The notes: a model not told the origin generated them from the letters alone. A stretch of DNA of 64,000 nucleotides from Perognathus longimembris pacificus (GCF_023159225.1 NC_063174.1:28293983-28357982); one strand, 5' to 3'; shown: positions 22,320 to 32,664, numbered from the stretch's first letter. Translations and numbers: made by a program.

Positions 22320-22480
22320 TGAAATTCCTTTCACATTGTGTTGACATGATTTACTTTCTTATGTGTTGGCATTGTTTTACTTGCTACCAGAATGACAAAG
22401 CCTGGCACATATTATATCACTAACACTTGTGCCTTGAATGAATATATGAGCAAATGAATAAATTAATAAAACTTGGGCTA
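22320..22480 (+). mobile_element. L2-like 3' end, sense
   Basis: 'aagcctggcacatattatat' followed by 'cttgaatgaatatatgagc' resembles the end of L2. Decayed. Confidence 0.45.
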
Positions 22481-23111
22481 TTCATAGAACAACTATTGTG
22501 TTCCTGGTTATTTCAGCACAGCATTTGGGTCCTTCTTGCCTGTGGTACACAGCTAAACAAGTCACATAGAACATGGCCAATGGGATATAATCACTAAGTA
22601 TATGACACATTAGGTCAGTGTCTTTACTGAGGAAACTTTATTCTCTTCTGTTTGCTGTCTCTCTTGTGGTTATATGGAATAACCCATATAGTAATTAGGA
22701 AGATATTTATTGAGAGTTAGGGGTTTGGATCTCTGATGATGGTGATGCTGCTCAGTGAGACCTAGCTGACCTACATACAGACTTTTGAAAGAGAAAAATG
22801 CTATATTGTTTGGAGCATTGTTACCGTAAGATTTCCATGTGTTTCAACCAAAACCAATGCTAACTCAAAGTCAAAGTCATGAAAAAAATTAGCAAATCAT
22901 ACTTAATTTCCTTTCTATTTTTTGCTGTAAATTTCTTTTGTGCCCCTTTTTTCACTAGCCATTTTAAGCCTACTTATGAATTTCAAGAAAGGACTCTACC
23001 ATAAGTACTGTTAATTAGGCCACTTTCCTAATGAGCTAAGCAGTCAGTTGATTTGTATCTACTGTTCATTGAAAGGCATGGAAACTGATAATCAAAGGTA
23101 ATGACTTTCTC
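22481..23111. other. Unclassified intergenic sequence
   Basis: Nothing recognisable. Confidence 0.45.
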
Positions 23112-23181
23112 TCCTCCTCCTCCTCCTCCTCCTCCTCCTCCTCCTCCTCCTCCTCCTCCTCCTCCTCCTCCTCCTCCTCCT
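23112..23181. repeat. (TCC)n microsatellite
   Basis: About 23 TCC units, directly abutting the T-rich end of the following antisense L1, so it may have grown from the L1 tail. Confidence 0.97.
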
Positions 23182-23183
23182 TC

Positions 23184-23525
23184 TTTCTTCAATAATTACT
23201 TATTTATTGTCCAAGTGATGTACACAGGGGGTACAGTTTCATACATAAGGCCATAGGTACATTTCTTGCACTATTTGTTACCTCCTCCCTCATTCCCCCT
23301 CCCCCTCCCCCTTTCCCTTTCCCCCCATGAGTTGTTCAGTTGGTTTTGCAAGTATTGCTTTTGGAGTCGTTTGTCTTGTTATCTGTTGTCTCTCGATTTT
23401 GAGATTCCCTTTCACTTCCCTAGTTCTAATACCAGTATATACAGTATCCAGGGTACTCAGATGAGATACAGTGATAGCACGGGGACAACCACAGGAAGGG
23501 GATACAAGAGGATCATCAACAAAAG
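23184..23525 (-). mobile_element. L1 3'UTR end, antisense, truncated
   Basis: Collinear with 61.74-62.09 kb: 'ttgtccaagtgatgtaca', 'cagtttcatacataaggc', a C-rich block, 'caagtattgcttttggagtc' and 'acaaccacaggaagggga'. 5'-truncated. Carries its own substitutions, so a distinct insertion. Confidence 0.88.
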
Positions 23526-24229
23526 AGAGAGAGCTTTCTTTTATTCCCAGTGGGCTAGGGTGCTTTCACTGCCAAAGCTGGGACCTGGTTACACTTGCCA
23601 ATTTACCTCAGTGATGTTTACCACCCCTTTAAATCAGTGCCCTCAGACCTTTTTCTACCACCTCTAGATCTGGCTCATAGGACATATAAATCAAATGCAT
23701 TGGAGCTTCTTCTTTGTGACTTTCAGTATTATTTTTAGTTTTTCTTGTCTTAGTTCATGTCTCAACAGCCAGAGGATGGGCAGAATTTCAGGCAAAGAGA
23801 TCCATTATCTACCCATCTGGCTGAGTTCAGCTTATTCTGTGAATTGGGATTTTTGTAGTAGAGAAGATGAAGAGACTTTTTGTTTTGATTAGATAGGTTT
23901 TTTTTTTTTTTCTGGGAGTTTTCCATGAAGAATCAGCAGCCTGTGGTTTTATTCTGCACCTACTAAAACATGGAGTTGTAAAACTGATGTGTATGTAATC
24001 TTTTTTCAGGTTCCCATGGCAACAGTGGCAGCAATTCAGTGAGTGAGTAGCTTTTTCTGTCTTCCTTCAAGACTTCTAGGCTAAAAATAGCTTAAATATA
24101 TTTTTCTAAAAAAAATCTTTCTAAAAAAATAATATATTCACTGAGGTTCATTTTGATGAGATGGTTATAAGGCTACAAATATTCCCAGGATGTGAGTCCA
24201 AAAGGAAACAATTTTGCTTCTGATAAATG
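23526..24229. other. Unclassified intergenic sequence
   Basis: No gene was recognised. Confidence 0.45.
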
Positions 24230-24360
24230 GTATAACTTTTAAAAAGTTAATTATCCCCTGTAAGACTCAATTTCATCATCTACAAAGTATAAATAAAAAT
24301 AGCATCTACAAAGCAGGTCTGCTGAAGATGCAGGTGAACTGTGCGGCATAATCTATGACT
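24230..24360 (+). mobile_element. MIR-like fragment, sense
   Basis: 'gtaagactcaatttcatcat' and 'ctacaaagtataaataaaaa' resemble the MIR stretch 'cctcagtttcctcatctgta'. Old and short. Confidence 0.45.
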
Positions 24361-25770
24361 TACAGTGACAGTGATTATGAATAAAAACGTAGCCAGTTAG
24401 GATGCTATGTGAGCTGTAAGTTTTGAAGCCATTGATATAAACGTATCAGATATGGTCCTATTAATGCCAACAAGATCTATTAATCCTGATGTTAAAAAAT
24501 TGTGTTTTGTTGGTGTTACTAGTTTGAACTCAGGACTTGCTAGATAAGCAGTCTAACACTTGAGCCATGCCTCCAGCCTATAATTTGGGCTCTATCTCTC
24601 TTTTACCATTTATTTCTATCTTTATATTTAAAGTGCATAATTTGTAAACAGCATATATTTGGGTTTTGTTTAAAATGCAGTATGAAAAACCCTGACTTTA
24701 ATTGGAGGGCTTATTCACATGACTGGGTATATGTGTTTATCTCTTGTTCATTTTCTTTGTTCTTCCTGTATTCCTTCTTTACTGCCTCTTTGTGGAATTA
24801 TATATAAGGTTCCTGTGAAAATGGCAAAATAGTCTCTCTGTACCCAGACCAAAAAATGCACAGATAGATTCTGCTGTAACAGTTTTAGAATTCTGGATTC
24901 CATTGAAGGATAGCATTGTACCATTGAAAGGTACAGTGAAGTTACATAGAAGTTTTGGTCAATTTGAAGTAACTACCCATCCCTCTCCCTTCCTTGTACA
25001 GCTAAGCCATGCATCATCCATATGCTCCTGGAATAATTTGAATATAGCTTACAAATAATGGGGCAGGTAAAAAAGAACCCCAGACTCAAAATATTCTAGC
25101 TTTGCTTATAGAGGTGGTAATGGGGAGATGAGCTTGGGGACATTGATGTTGAATTCTACAGTGTTGAAAGCCCCTCCCTTTAGGGCTGAAGTGATTTCCA
25201 AGAAATTTAAAGGGCCAGGGTCCAATCTCTCAATCTCTCTCTCTCTTTTCTCTCTCTTTTCTCTCTTTCTCTTTCCCCTTTCCTTCTTTTCCTCTTCTGT
25301 GAGGAAGATAGTAAAAGCTTAAGCATTAAAAAATAATTATTTACATGGGGAAAATGAACAGATGATCTATGTAGTCACGGAAAGACACCCCCTCCCCACC
25401 ATTCAAACCCAAGAAGACCTTAAGTTTGCACAGAAGGTTGACACTTCACACAGTGATAGTCTACATCAATGCAGAAACAAACATAAAACAGCTGACTCTG
25501 GAGAAGAAGGACATCTGATTGCTGAAGTGGACAGATGATTTGATTTCAATGTTTAGTTTTCAATTGAAAAATAATAAAATACATAAAGAATAGGAAGAAT
25601 GATACATACTCCCCTGCTAAAAAGCATGAATTAATAGACTTGAGGGCAGGTCTTTTAGACAAAGATTAGAAAACTGTTTTAAAAGAAGACAGAGGAAGTC
25701 AAGAAAATACTGCATACACAAATGGAAGTATTGATGAAGGGGAAACTTAAAAATTAAAAAGAATTCAATG
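24361..25770. other. Mostly unclassified; ID remnant and CT-rich tract
   Basis: Bases 24505-24580 look like an antisense ID/Geo remnant ('aactcaggacttgctagata', 'cacttgagccatgcctcc'). Bases 25228-25290 are an imperfect CT tract. The rest, up to the retroviral LTR, shows nothing recognisable. Confidence 0.5.
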
Positions 25771-26100
25771 TCGGGAGCCGAGCTAGCAGCTAAGCTCATC
25801 CTGACCTCTGGCTGTGCCGATGTCGTCAGAATGTCGGGAGCCAAACTTGCAGCTAGATTCATTCTCACATCTGGCTGTGCTGTTATCGCTAGGATGTGCT
25901 AGATGCAAGGACCTTTGTTCACGGCCACTATCTGGAATTGCTTTGCTATTGTCCACACCATGCTATGTCCACTGGAGTAGATTCCTATGTTATTCTACCT
26001 TTTCCTGTGTTTACTATAATCAAATGTTTGCGAACTTCAAAGCCCCTGTGTGTTCTTAAATTTTAACAACCCTATGCTATTCCCTGGTTCCAAAACTGCA

Positions 26101-26106
26101 TATAAG
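26101..26106 (+). promoter_or_regulatory. LTR TATA-like box
   Basis: TATAAG within 'gcatataagctgg', conserved in the 3' LTR at 32486. Likely the U3 core promoter. Confidence 0.65.
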
Positions 26107-26118
26107 CTGGAAGTTAAG

Positions 26119-26124
26119 AATAAA
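26119..26124 (+). terminator. LTR polyadenylation signal AATAAA
   Basis: AATAAA about 18 bases after the TATA-like box, conserved at 32504 in the 3' LTR. In the 3' copy it would direct proviral RNA cleavage. Confidence 0.7.
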
Positions 26125-26281
26125 CTTGGCTGCAGTCTTGAGTTTCAATCTCAAGATGCAGACCTCCCGTACCCCATCTTTGCCTCTTGTCTTTTTTCTC
26201 TTGTCTTGTATTTTTCCTTTTCTTTAATCCTTGCTGCCCTCAGTCAGGATTCCTTTTCACTGATGGCTGGCTCGGCAGGTG

Positions 26282-26299
26282 TGGCGCCGGAACAGGGAC
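26282..26299 (+). other. Retroviral primer binding site, tRNA-Lys type
   Basis: TGGCGCCGGAACAGGGAC lies immediately after the LTR. It closely resembles the complement of the tRNA-Lys 3' end used by many class II retroviruses, with one apparent change in the C/G run. This fixes the orientation (plus) and the 5' end of the provirus. Confidence 0.88.
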
Positions 26300-26567
26300 C
26301 TGAAGCATGGGATGATGGCAGAGGACCCCCGCTCAGGTAAGGATGTCCGATCAATTTGGAAGGAGAGCAGGAGGAGAGAGTATTGTCAGGAGTAAGAAAT
26401 TATGGGATAAAGTATAGGCTGCATGCTATACATGCAGGCCCCCAAAGGCATGCTTAATGGCCGGGCAGTGAGAGTTGGCCAAAGTCACTTAGAACGTTTC
26501 TTTTACTTTATTGAGGAAGCATGCCCCCAGTTCCTGGAGGAAGGAACCAATAACTTAGAAACATAGC

Positions 26568-26623
<56 letters not shown>

Positions 26624-26990
26624 ATTATGATGCAATTGGCCCTGAAAAAACCTCAGTGGATGCTATTATTCTTTGGTATCTGGTCCGAGATTGTATAGAT
26701 CCTAGACATGAACAGATTAAATTCGATCAGTCGATTAGAGAAACTCAACAGGGACCTGATGAGTGTTGCCCAGCCCTGGGAGTGTATTCTGCTGCCCGTG
26801 GGAAGAGCTGAGAAAATTAACAAAGACCTGAACCCACTAGGCTAGACGTTAAGGAAGACTCAGATGGCTCAGACACTGAGGAGAAATTATGCAATGAGCC
26901 TACTAAAGATAGATTGACCTATGTTGAGAATATGTTGAAATCAGTATAGGTCTATTGTCACAGCTTCATCCAGAACAACAAACTCCTTTA
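26300..26990 (+). pseudogene. gag: ERV gag remnant (matrix-proximal)
   Basis: Conceptual fragments in shifting frames look like the N-terminal part of a betaretroviral Gag: a piece with 'FIEEACPQF' around 26510 and, after a microsatellite, 'YLVRDCIDPRHEQIKFDQ' around 26675-26740. Stops and frame changes break it, and a GA array (26570-26621) has grown inside. Capsid, nucleocapsid and protease are not recognisable. The Gag identity rests on position after the PBS and general resemblance, not on a search. Confidence 0.6.
26570..26621. repeat. (GA)n microsatellite inside gag remnant
   Basis: About 26 AG/GA units interrupting the reading frame. Confidence 0.97.
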
Positions 26991-28995
26991 AAGGGAGTCC
27001 TGGCAGACTTACAGCTCTCCTAGGTGCAGGCTGCTAGCAGGGGCAAGGGACCTGAGGCTAGGGAAATGCTAACACTACCGAGGTAACTTCTCCTGACGGA
27101 GCGCTCTATTTCCATCCACCACGACAGATTTGAAACCCCAACCAGGGTGAGTGACCATTAGCCTGGAGCTTACATTTTCCATAAATCCACTGGGCTAGGT
27201 CAAGGAGATCAGCAATTGTGGGTGTTTGGAGACAACTGATCTCTAGTTCAGCTCAGCTGGTTGTTCATCAAGTCTACGTTGCTTCAGGAAAGCTGCTCAA
27301 GTTTGAGCCCAATCTTATATATTTGGAATATTTTGCAGGACTTACCTAACTTCTATGAGTGCTCAGGCAGATGAATTTCTCTCTGTCTCTTTTTCTGCCT
27401 CCCTCTAAACTCTGCCTGTCTGCCTGTGACATCGGATGGGTATCGATATTTGTTTAACATCTGCTTTAAAAGACTCAAAGAAAGGTTTTCTATTCTTGTT
27501 ATTGATGTTAAGTTTGGAAACTCAGTTAAATTCTGCTTGTTTGGCTAAATCATAAGCTTTCTCTAGCATTGAGCACATGGTAGACAATAGGATTGGTTGG
27601 AGTGAAAACCTGCCCATCCCCCAGGTGACAAGCATGCCAAATTCTTGGAGGCTGGGCTGGGACTTGGAGTCCTGTGGCCTTGCATTTCAAGGTGCCTTAC
27701 AATTCAAATGCTGAAAGATGAAGGTGTCTTACTGTGAGCTCACTGTCTGTGTTCATATCCTGTCTCCCATATGCTCCCTTTGGGAGATAAACTGGTTTCT
27801 CAAAATGTGGCTTCTCGGATGATCTGAAAATTTTGGTTTGCTGAAAAGGATTTTTTTGTTTACTATCTAACCACGTGGTTCTAGAATATAGGCAAAATAA
27901 TATCATTTGCCACTGGAATTCCAGAAAAACGTACATGGCCAATTAATGAACAATTATACGCCCCAAAATGTGTGCACATTGTCTGTATGTGTATGTATGT
28001 CTGTCTATGTCTATGTGTTGGTAAAACTTAAAAACAAAACAAAAAACAGGTTTTAAGCCCAAACTGATCATGTTTGGGAGCAAACAAATGTGTCTAAGAA
28101 AAACTCCAAAAGGTTCTAATATACAGCACGTGATATAAGTACAATAATGTACAACCAGTGTGTTATTCTTTATGTCTATCTATGCTAAGAGTCAAGTGTA
28201 CATCTAATCCTGACAATTCTTTGGTATAGACTAAGATTTTGCTCCTCCATTTCTTTTTTTTTCTTTTTTAGCTGTGCTCTCATAAACTCTTTAAGATCAA
28301 GGGACCAGAGTCATTTTGAAATAACTGCACAGATGTGACTATTAACCTAAATTTTCCGGACCCCAAATTAACATTTTGCTTTATAGGATACAGGTTGACA
28401 TGTGTGCTAGCTGAGTGGACCGTGGCAGTCTATGGCTACAGAAAGCTGCCTCCACAGTCGGCTCCCAAACTGGGAGTTGTTTGTGACTCAGAAACTGCCC
28501 TGGCTGCTACAGAGAGCAGACTTGGTTGGCCTTCAATCTGTGTGGATTTTGTGACTAGAAAGATGGTTAAAGGCCCAAGCCTTCTAAAATCTGTTTAAAA
28601 ATGCCCTTAACCAGTCTGTGTAGAAATTTACAGGCAACAAGCAGGAAATGTGACAGCCTATTCAGGGAACTCTACTACAGCCTTATCCAGATGCAAGCCA
28701 TCTCTCCTGCTGGCCTGCTAATTTGGGATGGAAGACACAGCCACTTCAGATCCACTGAAGCTGAGACTTTTATTGTTATTCATTTGTTTTCTCTTTCACG
28801 TGCCGGTAAGGTAAGGTTAAATAATATGATTTGATTTAATGGCACATGGATCCCATTCAGCCTGCTGTTCTTTAAGTGTTACAGCAAAACTCTGGCAACT
28901 ACTTGTTGGTCAATTCTTAGCAACTTACAGGTAAACTCTACTCCTTTTTTTCTCCTGTTGTTTTAATTGGAAATAAAAGGGGCTTTATTGGATAA
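26991..28995 (+). other. Unidentified ERV internal filler
   Basis: About 2 kb lies where the rest of gag, protease and most of RT should be, yet I see no retroviral protein signature on either strand and no SINE or L1 boundary. It has no long open frame. It may be very decayed viral sequence, a captured foreign segment carried within the element, or a nested unknown repeat. It is bounded by the Gag remnant on the left and the RT palm remnant on the right. Confidence 0.5.
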
Positions 28996-29708
28996 GACTC
29001 CTTGGACAGTTAAAACAAGATCTCACCTCTTTTGGGTTAATAATAGCTAGTGAAAAGGTGCAAGAGCATCCTCCGTATACTTATCTTGGTCATATTTTGG
29101 GTCCTTATTATTTTACTAGTCAGAAATTATAGGTTAAGACTTCTCATTTGTGTACTTTGCATGATTTTCAAAAATTTCTGGGAGATATTGATTGGCTTCG
29201 CCCTTATCTTAAATTGTCCACAGCTGAATTAAAACCCTTGTTTGATCTATTAAAGGGGGACCATGACCCTACATCTCCCAGAGAGATGACAATTGAAGTA
29301 ACTAAAGCCTTAAGCACAGTAAATTCTGCCATTTCTTCCCAACATGTAAATTATATTAATTACTCAGCCCCTTGGGAAGCTTATATTTTAACTACACCTC
29401 ATTCTCCAACAGTGGTCCTCTGGCAGAAGGGACCCCTTTTGTGGCTTTCCTTGCCTGCCACTCCTTCAAAACTGTTAACTCCTTATTATGAATTGGTAGC
29501 CACCTTAGTCCATATGTGCTGTGTGGAATCTTCTAAGTATCTTGGACGAGATTCACAGGTTATTTATATCCCCTATACTTTACAGCAGCAAGAATGGCTT
29601 TATACTCATTGTGATTCCTGGGCCATTGCTTGGGCCAATTTTGTGGGCACAATTTCACATCATTGTCCCTCCAACAAATTATTTCACTTTGCCTCTTCTT
29701 ACCATTAA
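28996..29708 (+). pseudogene. pol: ERV pol remnant: end of RT plus connection domain
   Basis: The conceptual product starts in the late RT palm ('GLIIASEKVQEHPPYTYLGH', about 29035-29095), passes a TAG near 29130, then reads openly through 'HDFQKFLGDIDWLRPYLKL', the conserved thumb region of betaretroviral RT. It continues through a connection-like segment to about 29700. The catalytic YxDD region and everything upstream are missing. The frame ends at TAA 29706. The downstream integrase is in another frame with no RNase H in between, so a deletion joins them. Confidence 0.85.
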
Positions 29709-30550
29709 GTGAGGGCAATGCTATTACGGATGAGGCTACCCAAATTTTTCTCTCTCAAATTGACTTGGCAAAGCAATCACATGCTGCCCACCATCAAAAC
29801 AGGCGTGCCTTACGTCAGCAATTTCATATCACATGTGAGGCGGCTCGTTAAATTGTAAAAACTTGCCCCAACTGTGCTACCTTCCTGCCTGTGCCCTCCA
29901 ATGGCATTAACCCCCGAGGCTTAGTGGCCAACCATGTTTGGCAAATGGATGTTACCCACATCCCCTCTTTTGGAAGGCTCCGCTTTGTCCATGTTACAAT
30001 AGACACTTACTCTAATTTTATTATGGCTATTCCTCTTAGCGGGGAAGCTGGCAAACATTGTATCTCCCATGCCTTACGCTGCTTTGCTACTATGGGACTT
30101 CCTAAACAAATTAAAACTGATAATGGTCCGGGATATGTTGGACGAGCTTTTCAAACTTTTTGCAAATCTTACCAAATTGTTCACTCTACAGGAATTCCCT
30201 ATAATCCTCATGGTCAAGGAATTGTCGAACGGGCCAATGGTTTGTTAAAACACCAAATTTCTAAATTAAAAGGGGGGGAACTATACCCCTTCTGTCCTGT
30301 TAATATACTTTCTCATACTTTATTCATACGAAATTTTTAAAATTTGGACTGCAATGGCCACTCTGCAGCACAGCGGTTCTGGGAAAAGAGAGAGCAAAGA
30401 GCTTTTGCCCAAGTTAAGTGGAAAGATCCTTTAACAAGTGCTTGGCACGGGCCCTATCCAGTATTGATATGGGGTCGAGGACATGTCTGTGTTTTTTCAC
30501 AGGATGAAAATGATGCCCGCTGGCTACCTGAGCGTGTGTTTGGATTGTGG
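29709..30550 (+). pseudogene. pol: ERV integrase, nearly complete but interrupted by two stops
   Basis: The integrase N-terminus ('LPLSEGNAITDEATQ') is followed by an HHCC zinc-finger pattern (His region about 29785-29830; Cys pair in 'KTCPNC' about 29860). The catalytic D,D(35)E triad is intact: Asp codons at 29948 and 30119 and Glu at 30227, with 35 residues between the last two. The C-terminal DNA-binding domain ('GPYPVLIWGRGHVCVF' to 'RWLPERVFG') lies beyond a second stop. Stops are TAA 29849 and TAA 30338, both in the same frame, so point decay rather than frameshift inactivates it. Upstream-looking starts are GTG or TTG, not ATG. Confidence 0.93.
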
Positions 30551-31786
30551 AAACTCATCAGAACAGTACAAGCGCTGACCCACTGGGCTTATGTGCCAGA
30601 TCCACTGATTGTGCACCCTGCGACCTGGGAGGGAGCTGAGGTGTTCGTCCATGTCAACAGATCAGCATACGGAACTAATTCTCAGCTGATGGACTGGTCC
30701 GGAGCGAATCTCACCAACAAGTACAACCCAGGTCTGTGGTGGATAAATGGACACCCTCAACGTCATGTCTGGATGTTAGTGGCTGCTCTGAATAATATCT
30801 CCTGGCCCACTTCTACTTCTTTAAAAAATATTATGAGCTGTGTAACACCCCCTTATGCTATTATTTATGGACCTTTTAATATTTCTATAGGAGCCATGTA
30901 TTTCAATGTTACTTGCACTAACTGTTCTTTTACAAATTGCTTGTATAGTGGTCTTACTGATTCTGTAATTATTATTAAGCAACCACCATATGTTATGCTT
31001 CCTGTAAACTTATCTGAAGCTTGGTATGAAGAAACAGGTACTCAAGTGTTAAAACATTTAAAAGAGCTTATGCACCCTAGACGATTTGTAGGGCTATTAA
31101 TAGCAGGCATTGTAGCCTTTATTTCCTTAGCTGCCTCTGCTGCAGCGGCTACTGTGGCTTTAACACAAAATGTGCAGACAGCTCACTATGTTAATCAGCT
31201 TGCTCATAATACCACGCAAGCCCTGCACTTTCAAGGCAGGATTGATGATAAAGTAGAACAAAAATTAGAAGCATTGTATGAATCTGTGTTGTCACTGGGA
31301 GAACAAATTCGTGCCTTACAAACTTTGCAACGGGTGCGCTGTCATGCTGGATTTGACTTTATTTGTGTGACCCTCCATAAGTATAATGGGTCGAGCTATC
31401 CTTGGGAACAAGTTGTAGCACATCTAAATGGTATTTGGCACCATAATAACTTGTCCTTAGATCTCTTTCAACTCCATAGACAAATAGCCGGACTAGAACA
31501 AGCTCCGCCTTTGGACTCTGAAGTGGCAGAAACAGCAAAAGAACTGTTTGAACAACTTCAACAGTATGTCCCTTCCTTAACTAACGTTGAGGGGCTGCTA
31601 ATGACATTGCTCAGCCCAGGGATACTTTTGCTGATGGCTTTCCTATGCCTTCTTTGCATTGTACGCATATTGCAAAACTCTTTCATGAGTTTAGCCAGCC
31701 AGCTGCATAAGATCAAGCTCCAAGTAAATGAACTTTCCCCCAGAGGAACCGCAGCCAGAGACCGGTATGAGGCAGTACCAGCTTGA
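30344..31786 (+). CDS. env: Long open frame: integrase C-terminus fused to Env SU/TM remnant
   Basis: A 480-codon frame opens just after TAA 30338 and ends at 31784. Residues 1-69 are the integrase C-terminal domain. From about residue 70 it becomes Env: an SU-like part with 'WAYVPDPL' and several N-glycosylation sequons, a basic 'HPRR' at 244-247 where an SU/TM cleavage site would lie, a hydrophobic fusion-peptide-like stretch at 248-272, a coiled-coil-like region at about 275-330, a CX7C loop (Cys333, Cys341), a membrane anchor at about 420-442 and a 38-residue tail. The Env signal peptide and part of SU are missing. The first codon is TTG and the first in-frame ATG is residue 116 (30689). 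As drawn it could not make a normally targeted Env. A deletion fusing pol and env in frame is inferred. Confidence 0.85.
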   Translation: MDCNGHSAAQRFWEKREQRAFAQVKWKDPLTSAWHGPYPVLIWGRGHVCVFSQDENDARWLPERVFGLWKLIRTVQALTHWAYVPDPLIVHPATWEGAEVFVHVNRSAYGTNSQLMDWSGANLTNKYNPGLWWINGHPQRHVWMLVAALNNISWPTSTSLKNIMSCVTPPYAIIYGPFNISIGAMYFNVTCTNCSFTNCLYSGLTDSVIIIKQPPYVMLPVNLSEAWYEETGTQVLKHLKELMHPRRFVGLLIAGIVAFISLAASAAAATVALTQNVQTAHYVNQLAHNTTQALHFQGRIDDKVEQKLEALYESVLSLGEQIRALQTLQRVRCHAGFDFICVTLHKYNGSSYPWEQVVAHLNGIWHHNNLSLDLFQLHRQIAGLEQAPPLDSEVAETAKELFEQLQQYVPSLTNVEGLLMTLLSPGILLLMAFLCLLCIVRILQNSFMSLASQLHKIKLQVNELSPRGTAARDRYEAVPA

Positions 31787-31896
31787 CCGACCTAAGACAT
31801 GGGACTTCAGCACTGCTCTGAAGTTGTTCCCTCAGACGGGTAAGGCAGGCTGGGGTACCCACCCCACCTAAGACAGGCGGGTTCGCTTCTTTTAAT

Positions 31897-31912
31897 AAAA
31901 AGACAGGGGAAC
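31897..31912 (+). other. Retroviral polypurine tract
   Basis: 'aaaaagacaggggaac' lies directly before the TG of the 3' LTR, the expected plus-strand primer position. Confidence 0.85.
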
Positions 31913-32664
31913 TGTCGGGAGCTGAGCTAGCAGCTAAGCTCTGTTCCTGGCTGTGCCGATGTCGCCAGAATGTCGGGAGCCAAACTTGCAGCTAGATTCA
32001 TTCTTACATCTGGCTGTGCTGTTATCGATAGGATGTGCTAGATGCAAGGACCTTTGTTCACGGCCACTATCCGGAATTGCTTTTTTTTTTTTTTTCAGGT
32101 CTTTTTTTTGGTCAAAATTTTATTATCAAACTGATGTACAGAGAGGTTACAGTTTCATACGTTAGGCATTGGATACATTTCTTGTACTGTTTGTTACCTT
32201 GTCCCTTCCCCCCCTCCCTCCTCCCACTTTCCCTTTCCCCCCCTGAGGTGTTCAGTTCACTTACACCAAACAGTTTTGCAAGTATTGCTTTTGTAGTTGT
32301 TTGTCTTTTTTTACCCTGTGTCTCTCAATTTTGGTATTCCCTTTCAATTTCCTACTGCTAATATCAGTATACACGGTTTCCAATATACTCAGATAAGATT
32401 ACAGAGATAGTGTAGGTACAACCACAGGAAGGTTGTATTCTTAAATTTTAACAACCCTATGCTATTCCCTGGTTCCAAAACTGCATATAAGCTGGAAGTT
32501 AAGAATAAACTTGGCTGCAGTCTTGAGTTTCAATCTCGAGATGCAGACCTCCAGTACCCCATCTTTGCCTCTTGTCTTTTTTTTCTTGTCTTGTATTTTT
32601 CCTTTTCTTTAATCCTCACCGCCCTCAGTCAGGATTCCCATTCACTGCCGGCTGGCTTGGCTGG
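31913..32664 (+). repeat. ERV 3' LTR, interrupted by an L1 fragment
   Basis: Matches the 5' LTR at 31913-32080 and 32435-32664, including the doubled TGTCGGGAGCC unit (31972), TATAAG (32486) and AATAAA (32504). Between the two parts lies an antisense L1 3' end. About 110 bases present in the 5' LTR (25942-26052) are absent, so the insertion came with a target deletion. By eye about 15 base differences and one short indel separate the aligned LTR portions, indicating an old but not ancient provirus. ATTCAA follows. Confidence 0.92.
32081..32434 (-). mobile_element. L1 3'UTR fragment inserted in the 3' LTR, antisense
   Basis: A T tract (32081-32095) and 'attttattatcaaactgatg' through 'acaaccacaggaaggt' are nearly identical to 61.74-62.07 kb, so the source subfamily is the same. 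5'-truncated to about 350 bases. No clear target duplication is visible because adjacent LTR sequence is missing. Confidence 0.92.

Larger units (their letters stand above)
25771..26279 (+). repeat. ERV 5' LTR (class II, betaretrovirus-like)
   Basis: Begins TGTCGGGAGCC and ends near '...ggctcggca(gg)', just before a primer binding site. The same sequence recurs at 31913-32664. The host duplication ATTCAA precedes it (25765-25770) and follows the 3' LTR (32665-32670); 6 bp is typical of betaretroviruses. It has a TATA-like box (26101) and AATAAA (26119). The first 63 bases are imperfectly repeated as a second TGTCGGGAGCC unit at 25833. The exact 3' edge is uncertain by two bases. Confidence 0.93.

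Noticed and set aside
30344..31786. Functional syncytin-like Env gene
   Set aside because: No signal peptide, integrase-derived N-terminus, TTG at the frame start and missing SU sequence argue against a working Env as it stands.
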